The position numbers were made by a program, and so were the translations under genes. Shown here one piece after another: positions 50,583-58,650 of a stretch of 64,000 nt of DNA. The notes beneath the pieces were generated by a model, which worked only from the letters and a program-made list of their open reading frames with translations, had not been told where the DNA came from and did no database searches. How positions within the stretch are numbered: the stretch's first letter is position 1; every line of letters starts with the position of its first letter. The DNA comes from Pyxidicoccus xibeiensis (GTDB lineage: Bacteria; Myxococcota; Myxococcia; Myxococcales; Myxococcaceae): the NCBI RefSeq assembly GCF_024198175.1, contig NZ_JAJVKV010000014.1, positions 62,001 to 126,000 on the forward strand, given 5' to 3'.

Positions 50583-51983
50583 ATGCAGGTCGTCAGTGTG
50601 AAGAAGGTCCTCGCGGGCGCCCAGGAGGAGGGTTCGAAGGTGGAGGTCCGCGGCTGGGTGCGCACGCGCCGCGACTCCAAGGCGGGCATCAGCTTCGTCA
50701 ACGTGAGCGACGGCTCCACGTTCGACCCCATCCAGGTCGTCGCCCCGGCCACGCTGCCCAACTACGAGAAGGAAATCCTCCACCTCACCGCGGGCTGCTC
50801 CGTGGTTGCCCGGGGCACGCTGGTGAAGTCCCAGGGCAAGGGGCAGGCCTTCGAGGTCCAGGCCGATGAAGTCCAGGTGCTGGGCTTCGTGGACGACCCG
50901 GACACGTACCCCATCCAGCCCAAGCAGCACACGCTGGAGTTCCTGCGCGACGTGGCCCACCTGCGCGTGCGCACCAACACGTTCGGCGCCATTACGCGCG
51001 TGCGCCACAAGGCGGCCCAGGCCGTCCACCGCTTCTTCGACGAAGAGGGCTTCTTCTGGGTCAACACGCCCATCATCACCGCCAGCGACGCGGAGGGCGC
51101 CGGGCAGATGTTCCGCGTGTCCACGCTGGACACCGTCAACCCGCCCCGCACGCCGGAAGGCAAGATTGACTGGCACAAGGACTTCTTCGGCAAGGAGGCT
51201 TACCTCACCGTCTCCGGCCAGCTCAACGTGGAGGCCTACGCCATGGCCATGTCGAAGGTGTACACCTTCGGCCCCACCTTCCGGGCGGAGAACTCCAACA
51301 CCACGCGCCACCTGGCCGAGTTCTGGATGATTGAGCCCGAAATCGCCTTCGCGGACCTCAACGAGGACGCGAACCTGGCGGAGCGCTTCCTCAAGTCCGT
51401 CTTCAAGTCGGTGCTCACCGAGTGCGCGCCGGACTTCAAGTTCTTCGAGGAGCGCGTGCAGAAGGGCGTCACCGAGCGCATGGAGAAGTTCATCACCTCC
51501 AGCTTCGAGCGCATCGACTACACCGAGGCCATCGAAATCCTGAAGAAGGCCAAGAAGAAGTTCGAGTACACGCCGGAGTGGGGCAAGGACCTCCAGACGG
51601 AGCACGAGCGCTACCTCACCGAGGAGCACGTGGGCCGGCCGGTGGTGGTGATGAACTACCCGGAGGCCATCAAGGCCTTCTACATGCGCATCAACGAGGA
51701 CGGGAAGACGGTGGCCGCCATGGACGTGCTGGCGCCCGGCATCGGAGAAATCATCGGCGGCAGCCAGCGCGAGGAGCGGCTGGACGTGCTGGACGCGCGC
51801 ATGAAGAAGTTCGGCCTCCAGCCCGAGCACTACCAGTGGTACCGCGACCTGCGCCGCTACGGCTCGGTGCCGCACGCGGGCTTCGGGCTCGGGTTCGAGC
51901 GGCTCATCGTCTACATGTGCGGCCTGCAGAACATCCGCGACGCCATTCCCTACCCGCGTGTGCCGGGCTGGGCGCAGTTCTGA
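50583..51983 (+). CDS. asnS: Asparagine--tRNA ligase
   Basis: A 466-residue class II aminoacyl-tRNA synthetase charging tRNA-Asn. The N-terminal OB fold (VEVRGWVRTRRDSKAGISFV) binds the anticodon. The catalytic core shows motif 2 (TFGPTFRAENSNTTRHLAEF) and motif 3 (HAGFGLGFERLIVYMCGLQN), and ends IPYPRVPGWAQF, a standard AsnRS terminus. ATG 50583 has GGGAG about 8 nt upstream; the open frame further upstream is low-complexity and non-coding. Followed by two hairpins before the convergent CotH gene. Confidence 0.96.
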   Translation: MQVVSVKKVLAGAQEEGSKVEVRGWVRTRRDSKAGISFVNVSDGSTFDPIQVVAPATLPNYEKEILHLTAGCSVVARGTLVKSQGKGQAFEVQADEVQVLGFVDDPDTYPIQPKQHTLEFLRDVAHLRVRTNTFGAITRVRHKAAQAVHRFFDEEGFFWVNTPIITASDAEGAGQMFRVSTLDTVNPPRTPEGKIDWHKDFFGKEAYLTVSGQLNVEAYAMAMSKVYTFGPTFRAENSNTTRHLAEFWMIEPEIAFADLNEDANLAERFLKSVFKSVLTECAPDFKFFEERVQKGVTERMEKFITSSFERIDYTEAIEILKKAKKKFEYTPEWGKDLQTEHERYLTEEHVGRPVVVMNYPEAIKAFYMRINEDGKTVAAMDVLAPGIGEIIGGSQREERLDVLDARMKKFGLQPEHYQWYRDLRRYGSVPHAGFGLGFERLIVYMCGLQNIRDAIPYPRVPGWAQF

Positions 51984-51992
51984 GCCGGTAGT

Positions 51993-52017
51993 CCCCGCGG
52001 GCTTCGTGCCCTCGGGG
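51993..52017 (+). terminator. Hairpin terminator after asnS
   Basis: CCCCG and GGGC arms pair with GCCC and CGGGG across a 5-nt loop, with one mismatch: 9 bp, 9 nt after the asnS stop. Confidence 0.6.
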
Positions 52018-52024
52018 GATGGCC

Positions 52025-52068
52025 CTCACGGTGTGGCGCGCTGACCCCGCGGGGGCGCCCACCGTGAG
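52025..52068. terminator. Hairpin between convergent asnS and the CotH gene
   Basis: CTCACGGTG and GGCGC arms pair with GCGCC and CACCGTGAG: 14 bp with one bulged base and a 15-nt loop. It can serve the leftward CotH gene (stop at 52155), or both genes. Confidence 0.5.
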
Positions 52069-52154
52069 AGCCGGGCTCAATCCGCACCTCGACCAGGCGG
52101 CAGAGTGGCTCGCCGCCAGTGCCCGGAGCGCGGTAGGCCGTCCGCCGCGTCACG

Positions 52155-53924
52155 CTACGGAAGCTGCTGCTGGAGCGCCGGCCAGCGGGTCTTCACCCAC
52201 TGGCGCACGTACTCCACCTCCTGCTCGTACTCGTTGAAGTCCTGGCGGTCGTCCCAGTTGGGGAAGTTGCCCTCGCCCCCCGACGCGGCCGTGCCGAAGG
52301 TCTTGTACCGGGTGTCCCAGACGGCCCAGTCGCGCCGCGCCGCGGGCGCCGTCTCCTTCACGTAGGTGTCGATGAGGGCGAGCACCGTCTCCAGCTTCAC
52401 CTCGTTCTGCAGGAGCTTGCGGTAGCGCTCGCGCATGGGCCCGGCGATGGTCGGCTCGGCCAGCATCCTCTTGAAGAGCAGGTTGTCCTCCGCGAACGTC
52501 ATGCGCGCGGTGGCCGAGGTGCGGGTGGTGTCGAAGCTCTGGCCGAAGCTGGCGTCCAAATCCCAGGGGATGTAGCGCCAGGGGCCGCCGGTGGCCGGGT
52601 CATAGGCGTGGTAGGAGTTCTTCGCCTGCGAGTCCACGCCCAGGATGAGCGTGTTGAAGATCCACCAGTCCACGTAGTCGCTGGCGTTCATCCGCTGCGG
52701 GAAGTCCGCACGGAACACCTCCGCGTCCGAGTCCGAGACGAAGGCCACCAGCGCATCGTACGGGTCGAAGGCGTAGGGCTTGCCCTCCTCGGGTGTGCCC
52801 TCCTTCTTCTCCACGCCCTCCCACAGGTTGGCTTTGGGCGCACCGTTCTTCGTCAGCCGGGAGAAGTTGGCGGTGTTCAGCACGGCCTTGAACAGGTCCG
52901 CGTCCTTGTCGATGCCATGGGCGGCCATCAGCCGCTTGCTCACGTGGTCAGAGACGGTGAACAGCCCCAGGTACTTGCCGTTGACGTACAGCACCCCGCT
53001 GTAGGTGCGAATCTTCACGTGGTCCGGAGACATCCGGTTCCACAGGTCGAACGCCAGCCGCGCCCGCAGGTACGAGTTGTCGTTGAACGGGGTGATGAGC
53101 ACCACGCGCTTGCGGTCCATGAAGCCGTCGCCGAAGACGGGCTCGTCGAAGAGGTCCTCGTCCTTGAACTTGAAGGTGAGGCTGCGCTTGGGGAACACGC
53201 TGGAGGTGGCGCCCCGGTACTGCGCCTCGATGTCGTGGCGCTTGCCCCGGTAGACGAGCTGCGCGGGGATGTAGCCGCCCGAGCTGAGGGCGCCCTCATG
53301 GGTGAGGTGGAACACCGGCAGGCCGTACTCCTCCGTGTAGGTCATGGGGTCGGGGATGACGACCGACGTCCGCCCGTCGGCATCCGGCGGCAGCCGCACG
53401 GCCACGCCCACCTTGAGCGTGCCCGTCTCGTCCGTGCTGCGCTCGCGCAGCGTCAGGTTCCACACCGCCGCCTGTCCCTTCGCCGTCGTCCAGCGCAGGG
53501 TGGCGGTGGTCTCGTCGAAGCTCGCACCCGCGGGCAGGTTGTCCACGGCGAAGCGCAGCGTCGGCGCGACGTGGCCGGTGCCGCACGTCACGGTGGCGGA
53601 GACGGCCTCGCCCTCCGTCACCCACTGCGGCTCGCCCGCGGTGGGCGCGCACACGGTGGGGCGCGTCGGCGGAGGCCCCGCGTCCGGCACTCCGGCGTCC
53701 GGCCCGCCTGGCGCCGGGCCCGCGTCCGGTGTCCCGCTGTCCGGGGCTCCCGCGTCAGGCAGGCCCGCGTCGGGGGGCTCATTGCCGGGAGGTCCGGGCG
53801 GCAGCCCCGGAGACTCGCCCGGCGGCCCGGCCCCGTCCGTCGGGCCCGCACCAGAGCCTCCGCACGCCACCATCAGGCCCGCGACACATGCCAGCAAGAC
53901 GCTCGAAAAGCGTTTCCCGCCCAC
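52155..53924 (-). CDS. CotH-family protein, secreted lipoprotein
   Basis: A 589-residue lipoprotein: signal GGKRFSSVLLACVAGLMVAC, lipobox MVAC. A Pro/Asp/Ala/Gly linker of about 60 residues (PDAG-type repeats) leads to a small Ig-like region (about 80-170) and then a CotH domain (about 185-560). Conserved stretches are EAQYRGATSSVFPKRSLTFK, VVLITPFNDNSYLRARLAFD and SQAKNSYHAYDPATGG, then RYIPWDLDASFGQSF with the Asp-x-Asp motif. CotH of Bacillus is an atypical kinase that phosphorylates spore coat proteins; here kinase activity is inferred. GTG 53924 is chosen (GGAGG 6 nt upstream); ATG 53975 lacks a site. Confidence 0.85.
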   Translation of the reverse strand: MGGKRFSSVLLACVAGLMVACGGSGAGPTDGAGPPGESPGLPPGPPGNEPPDAGLPDAGAPDSGTPDAGPAPGGPDAGVPDAGPPPTRPTVCAPTAGEPQWVTEGEAVSATVTCGTGHVAPTLRFAVDNLPAGASFDETTATLRWTTAKGQAAVWNLTLRERSTDETGTLKVGVAVRLPPDADGRTSVVIPDPMTYTEEYGLPVFHLTHEGALSSGGYIPAQLVYRGKRHDIEAQYRGATSSVFPKRSLTFKFKDEDLFDEPVFGDGFMDRKRVVLITPFNDNSYLRARLAFDLWNRMSPDHVKIRTYSGVLYVNGKYLGLFTVSDHVSKRLMAAHGIDKDADLFKAVLNTANFSRLTKNGAPKANLWEGVEKKEGTPEEGKPYAFDPYDALVAFVSDSDAEVFRADFPQRMNASDYVDWWIFNTLILGVDSQAKNSYHAYDPATGGPWRYIPWDLDASFGQSFDTTRTSATARMTFAEDNLLFKRMLAEPTIAGPMRERYRKLLQNEVKLETVLALIDTYVKETAPAARRDWAVWDTRYKTFGTAASGGEGNFPNWDDRQDFNEYEQEVEYVRQWVKTRWPALQQQLP

Positions 53925-54077
53925 CTGGTTCCTCCCCCTCGCCCGTCCCACCCTCAGGCCAGGAGGAGTAACCATCCCGTCACGCCGGAGGGAGCCGGCG
54001 GGGACTCGCGTCTGTCGGCTCGTGGACGGTGAAGGGCAGCCAGGCAGGCGTGCCGTGACTCACCCCTGGCGGCCGGC

Positions 54078-54704
54078 TCAGGCCCTGCCGCGCACCGTCG
54101 CCAGCACGGCGCCGATGGAGACCAGGGCGGCGCCGGACAGCCGCTCGCGCCAGACGATGGCCCGCGTGGAGCTGGAGACGCGGCCCCCCGCGACGCCCAG
54201 CCAGGCGTAGACGGCCAGCACCGGCACCTCCACCACGACGCAGGTGAGGCCGTAGACGGCGAACTGGAGCGCGGTGTCGTGCCCGGGGCTGATGAACTGG
54301 GGCAGCAGCGAGCCGAAGGTCAGGATGGACTTGGGGTTGGCCAGCTGCTTCACCACGCCCTGCGCGAAGGCGCCGCGCCACAGCGGAGGCTTGGGCCGCT
54401 GGTCCAGCGCCAGCCCCTTCCGGGCCGAGAGGATGGTGCGGATGCCCAGGTAGACGAGGTACGCCGCGCCCACGTAGCGGATGCCGTCGAACACGAGAGG
54501 AGACGCGGCCAGCGCCGCGCCCAGCCCGGCGGCGGAGATTCCGAAGTACACCCCGTTGCCCGTCTGGACTCCGAGCGCCGCGCCCATTCCCGCGCGGAAG
54601 CCGCGCGACATCGCCTGGGACACGACCAGCAGCACGGCCGGTCCCGGGGTGATGGCGAAGAGGAACATCGTCAGCGTGAAGGTGGCCCAGAGGGTCAGGT
54701 CCAT
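54078..54704 (-). CDS. LysE/RhtB family exporter
   Basis: A 208-residue inner-membrane exporter of amino acids or related metabolites. The N-terminal signature TMFLFAITPGPAVLLVVSQA is at about residues 12-31, and LGVQTGNGVYFGISAAGLGA and QLANPKSILTFGSLLPQFIS are the other conserved stretches. Six helices are predicted, normal for the family. Substrate unknown. It is transcribed leftward after the MerR gene, but a strong hairpin and about 100 nt separate them. Confidence 0.9.
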   Translation of the reverse strand: MDLTLWATFTLTMFLFAITPGPAVLLVVSQAMSRGFRAGMGAALGVQTGNGVYFGISAAGLGAALAASPLVFDGIRYVGAAYLVYLGIRTILSARKGLALDQRPKPPLWRGAFAQGVVKQLANPKSILTFGSLLPQFISPGHDTALQFAVYGLTCVVVEVPVLAVYAWLGVAGGRVSSSTRAIVWRERLSGAALVSIGAVLATVRGRA

Positions 54705-54791
54705 GATGGAGGTGCGGCGCGTTGGGTGTCCTGGTCCGGCAGTCTACGGAGGCGCCTGCTCCGGCATCAAATGGGCCCCCGGGTTTCGAGG

Positions 54792-54819
54792 GCGCGCGGG
54801 GAGGGTCAGCCCCGCGCGC
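54792..54819 (-). terminator. Hairpin terminator overlapping the merR-type gene stop
   Basis: A perfect 10-bp stem GCGCGCGGGG/CCCCGCGCGC with an 8-nt loop that contains the stop codon of the MerR-family gene. It separates that gene from the LysE gene. Confidence 0.6.
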
Positions 54820-55276
54820 GCCGGGAGGACGGGCTGGCGGGAGCGCCGCCCAGCGAGGCCAGGACGGGGCACTCGGCGTCCGCGTCCTCGCACACGCCCT
54901 CCGCCAGCAGCCCGAGGATGGCGCGCTTCATGCGCTGGAGGTCCTTCACCCGCGCGTCGATGGCCTCCAGCTTCGCCGCCGCGAAGCGCTCCACGTCGGT
55001 GGAGGAGGGCACCTTCCTGTCGGAGACGGCCAGGAGCGCGCCCACCTCCTTCAGCGAGAAGCCCAGCTCCTGCGCGCGGCGGATGAAGCGCACCCGCGTC
55101 ACGTGGCGCGGCTCGTAGGCGCGGTAGCCGCTCTCCGTCCGCTGCGGGGAGGGGAGGAGCTTCTTGCGCTCGTAGAACCGCAGCGTCGGGATGCCGACGC
55201 CCGCGGCGCGGGCCAGCTCGCTGATGCGCAGGGTGGAGGGAAGGTCAGGTCGCTTCCGCGAGTCGCGCGTGCTCAT
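54806..55276 (-). CDS. MerR family transcriptional regulator
   Basis: A 156-residue regulator. The winged-helix N-terminus reads LRISELARAAGVGIPTLRFY and ERKKLLPSPQRTESGYRAYE; a dimerisation helix follows (RFIRRAQELGFSLKEVGALL). The C-terminus carries two Cys in VCEDADAECPVL, similar in position to the metal loops of heavy-metal MerR proteins, so a metal or thiol signal is plausible. GGAGG precedes ATG 55276 by 6 nt. The start lies inside the end of the upstream membrane-protein gene (32-nt overlap). Confidence 0.88.
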   Translation of the reverse strand: MSTRDSRKRPDLPSTLRISELARAAGVGIPTLRFYERKKLLPSPQRTESGYRAYEPRHVTRVRFIRRAQELGFSLKEVGALLAVSDRKVPSSTDVERFAAAKLEAIDARVKDLQRMKRAILGLLAEGVCEDADAECPVLASLGGAPASPSSRRARG

Positions 55277-55694
55277 GGTGTTTCCTCCAGCGCAGGATGG
55301 CACCGCCCTGGACGAAGAACCACCCCAGCTCCAGCACGAGGAAGGCGACGAGCAGGCGGGACTGCCCCAGCCAGAGCGCATGCGCCATCCACAGCGAGAA
55401 CGCGGCGCGCCCCGCCGTGTCCACCGCGCCGAACGCCGGCTCGGGACGCCACACGCGGACTGCCGCCCACAGCGTGACGATGGTGCCGAACAGGCTCACG
55501 AAGAGCAGGTGGAGCGGGTCGAAGGCCGGCGGGGCCGCCCCGGCGAGGCCCAGCTGGCCATGCAGCCGGTGAAGCCCCTCCACCACCAGGCTGGCCGTCC
55601 AGGGCGTGGCGAAGGGCAGGGTGACGAACAAATCGTAAAGAGCGCTGGCGCGCACGACGCGGGCCGTGCCTTCGAGGGAGTCGGGTCGGTTCAT
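55245..55694 (-). CDS. Small polytopic membrane protein
   Basis: A 149-residue protein with about four hydrophobic segments (LYDLFVTLPFATPWTASLVV, PLHLLFVSLFGTIVTLWAAV, AFSLWMAHALWLGQSRLLVA, FLVLELGWFFVQGGAILRW). No family is recognised with certainty. Its 3' end overlaps the MerR gene by 32 nt, so the regulator and membrane protein form one operon and may share a signal such as a toxic ion or compound. The ATG lies at 55694. Confidence 0.72.
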   Translation of the reverse strand: MNRPDSLEGTARVVRASALYDLFVTLPFATPWTASLVVEGLHRLHGQLGLAGAAPPAFDPLHLLFVSLFGTIVTLWAAVRVWRPEPAFGAVDTAGRAAFSLWMAHALWLGQSRLLVAFLVLELGWFFVQGGAILRWRKHHEHARLAEAT

Positions 55695-55886
55695 GCACGC
55701 AACCCTACGGTCTGCACCAAGGTGCAGGGTCAAGCCCCTTTCCCTCCGCACCCGAGATGATTGCGGGCCGGGTCCTATTCCCACGAAGGGATGGACAGTT
55801 GCGGGTGCATGTGGCGTCAATGCTGGAGGCGGGCCGGAGCCACAGAGAGCCATCAGACGACCTCGGATGTGTGCTCGGGTTGGTAA

Positions 55887-58649
55887 ATGAGAGTCCCGCT
55901 TCTTCTCGCCGTGCTGCTGTCCGCGTTGCTCGCCTTGCCGGGCATCTCGGGTGCCCAGGCGCCCCCCTCCGCCACCAGCGAGCCCCGAGCGGTGGAGGTG
56001 GATGTCCAGGTCACTGACGCCGGCACCGCCGTCTCCCAGGACGATGCGTCGCGCCTGGGGTTGGGCGCCGCCGACGGCGGGGTGTGGTTGCAGCCTCCCG
56101 TCCTGAGCTCCGACTCGCCCGCCGCGTGGCCCGAGGGGCTGGTGGGCGCTCCGGGCGAGGTGAAGCTGGAGTTGGTGGTGGACGAGCAGGGGGCCGTCAC
56201 CGAGGTGAAGGTGGTGGAGGCCCCCCCGGAGGCGCGCCTCACCGAGGCCGCGCTGAAGGCCGCCCCGGGCCTGCGCTTCTCCCCCGCGAAGCTGGGGGAC
56301 CGGGCGGTGTCGGTGCGCCTGCCGTTCGTCTACCGCTTCGAGCCTCCCGCCGCGCTCGCGTTCACGGACGCCCGGCTCACCGGTGAGGTGCGCGCCCGCG
56401 GCACGCGCAGGCCCCTGGCGGACGCGGCGCTCTTCCTGGATGGAAGCACCGAGCCGGCCACCCTCGTGGATGCCCAGGGGCGCTTCACCCTGGAGGTGGC
56501 GCCGGGCACCCACCGCCTCGAGGTGCGCGCGCCGGGCCACAAGTCCGCCACCTTCGAGGAGACGCTCTCCTCGGGCCAGTCCATCGAGGTGGTGTACCGG
56601 CTCCAGCCCGGCATGGTGAACCCGTATGAGACGGTGGTGCGCGACGACCGCCCGCGCACCGAGGTCACCCGCATCACCCTGCACGAGCAGGAGCTGCGCG
56701 AGGTGCCCGGCACGCAAGGCGACCCGTTCAAGGTCATCATGCTGATGCCCGGCGTGGCCAGCGTCGCCTCCGGCCTGGGCTACCCCGTGGTGCGCGGAGG
56801 CCAGCCCGCCTCCACCGGCTACTTCCTGGACGGCGTGCGCGTGCCGATGCTGTACCACCTGCTGCTCGGGCCGGCCGTCATCCACCCGGACTTCATCGAC
56901 ACCATCGACTTCCATCCGGGCACGCCGCCGGTGCAGTACGGGCGGCTCATGGGGGGCGCGGTGGAAGGGCGCCTCAGCAAGCCCCGCGAGGACCGGCTGC
57001 ACGTCACCGCCTACGCGGACCTCGTCAACAGCGGCGGCTTCATCGAGTATCCCTTCGAGTCGACGGGCACGTCCGTCACGGTGGCCGGCCGCTACAGCTA
57101 CATGGGGCTGCTCATCCCCGTGGCCTACGCCATCTTCAACAACGAGGAGGAGCACCGCCTCCATGCCGGCTTCTGGGACTACCAGGTGCGGGTGGAGCAG
57201 AAGGTGGGGCAGGGCCGGCTGCGGGTGTTCGCGCTGGGCAGCTCCGACGACGTGGGCGAGGGCGCGGGGAACTACGAGGGCGGCGTGGGCGGCACCGTCA
57301 CCTCCGCCTTCCACCGGGTGGACCTGCGCGGCACGCACCCGCTGGCGGGAGGCGAGGGCGAGCTGGGCTTCACCGTGGGCCTGGACGAGATGGGCGTCGA
57401 GGGCGAGCAGATGATGGTGAACGAGCGGCTCCCCAGCCGGCCCCTGGAGGTCGTCACGGTGGGGAAGTACGGCCTGAACCAGGTCAGCTTCGCGGCCCGC
57501 GCGGGCTGGAAGCGGCCGGTGGGCGAGTCGCTGGAGCTGCACGTCGGCGGCGACGTGGAGCACCGGCGCGTGGCCACGGACATGAGCGGCACCGCGCGGC
57601 CTCCCGGCTGGCGGCCCACGGACGAGGCGCACCCGCTCAAGAAGCCCTCGTCGCTGGGGACCCTGGCTGGCGCGTTCGCGGCCGTGACGTGGCGGCCGTC
57701 CGAACGGTGGGTGGTGCTGCCCGGGGCGCGCGTGGACTCGTACCACCTGGTGCCCGGCATCACCCACGTCTCGGTGGAGCCGCGCGTCAGCGTGCGCCAC
57801 ACCCTCACGGAGGCGGTCACCCTCAAGGGCGGCGGAGGCGTCTACCGCCAGGCGCCCACCATCCTGCTGCACCTGCCCGCGGTGGACGCGGCCGGCCTGC
57901 GCTACGGCCTGCAGGAGGGCGCCCAGTTCGACGTGGGCGCCGAGTGGAAGGTCGCCGAGGGCCTGGAGCTGAGTGGAGACGTCTTCTACAACCCGCTGTG
58001 GCGCACGGTGGAGTTCGACGTGAAGTCGGTGCTGGAGAACCGGCAGCGCCGGGGCCTCTTGCGCGAAGACCCGGCCGCCAGCGGCTACACCTACGGCCTG
58101 GACCTGATGGTGCGCCACCCGCTGAGCCGCCACTGGTTCGGCTGGGCCACCTACAGCTTCGTCCAGAGCAAGCGCCACAAGCGCTTCCCCCGCTACGCGG
58201 ACAACGCCACCGTCGAAGGGATGGCGGAGGCCGACCTGCCCTTCGCCTTCGAGCAGGCCCACGTCGTCAACGCCGCCATCAGCTACAAGCTCGGCGACAA
58301 CTGGACGCTGGGCACGGTGGTGCACTTCAACACCGGCCGGCCCGAGTCCGGGGAGATCTCCTCGGTGACGCAGCGCGAGGGGATGACGCCGGACAAGTAC
58401 CGCGTCTGGGTGCGGGAGGACGCGGACCGCGTGGACCGGCTGAGGCCGTTCTTCCGCGTGGACTTCCGCGCCGCGAAGTCCTGGGCCATGGAGGACTTCA
58501 ACCTGGAGGCCTACCTGGACATCCTCAACCTGTCCCTCCAGCAGGAGGTCTTCGCGTACGAGTACACGCGGCAGAACGGCAAGCTGAAGCGCGAGTCCAT
58601 CGGCGTGCCCGTCGTCGTCCCGCTGCTCGGCCTCAAGGGGAGCTACTGA
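55887..58649 (+). CDS. TonB-dependent receptor carrying its own TonB-C-like domain
   Basis: A 920-residue outer-membrane protein. Signal peptide RVPLLLAVLLSALLALPGIS ends near SGAQA. Residues about 80-165 (GEVKLELVVDEQGAVTEVKV, then FSPAKLGDRAVSVRLPFVYR) look like a TonB C-terminal domain. A carboxypeptidase-regulatory domain (LTGEVRARGTRRPLADAALF) and a plug domain (IMLMPGVASVASGLGYPVVR, then GGQPASTGYFLDGVRVP) come before a 22-strand-type barrel. It ends with a hydrophobic beta strand, GVPVVVPLLGLKGSY. The normal receptor lacks the TonB-C part. A lipoprotein gene starts 1 nt after its stop. The ribosome site is weak. Confidence 0.85.
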   Translation: MRVPLLLAVLLSALLALPGISGAQAPPSATSEPRAVEVDVQVTDAGTAVSQDDASRLGLGAADGGVWLQPPVLSSDSPAAWPEGLVGAPGEVKLELVVDEQGAVTEVKVVEAPPEARLTEAALKAAPGLRFSPAKLGDRAVSVRLPFVYRFEPPAALAFTDARLTGEVRARGTRRPLADAALFLDGSTEPATLVDAQGRFTLEVAPGTHRLEVRAPGHKSATFEETLSSGQSIEVVYRLQPGMVNPYETVVRDDRPRTEVTRITLHEQELREVPGTQGDPFKVIMLMPGVASVASGLGYPVVRGGQPASTGYFLDGVRVPMLYHLLLGPAVIHPDFIDTIDFHPGTPPVQYGRLMGGAVEGRLSKPREDRLHVTAYADLVNSGGFIEYPFESTGTSVTVAGRYSYMGLLIPVAYAIFNNEEEHRLHAGFWDYQVRVEQKVGQGRLRVFALGSSDDVGEGAGNYEGGVGGTVTSAFHRVDLRGTHPLAGGEGELGFTVGLDEMGVEGEQMMVNERLPSRPLEVVTVGKYGLNQVSFAARAGWKRPVGESLELHVGGDVEHRRVATDMSGTARPPGWRPTDEAHPLKKPSSLGTLAGAFAAVTWRPSERWVVLPGARVDSYHLVPGITHVSVEPRVSVRHTLTEAVTLKGGGGVYRQAPTILLHLPAVDAAGLRYGLQEGAQFDVGAEWKVAEGLELSGDVFYNPLWRTVEFDVKSVLENRQRRGLLREDPAASGYTYGLDLMVRHPLSRHWFGWATYSFVQSKRHKRFPRYADNATVEGMAEADLPFAFEQAHVVNAAISYKLGDNWTLGTVVHFNTGRPESGEISSVTQREGMTPDKYRVWVREDADRVDRLRPFFRVDFRAAKSWAMEDFNLEAYLDILNLSLQQEVFAYEYTRQNGKLKRESIGVPVVVPLLGLKGSY

Positions 58650-58650
58650 C

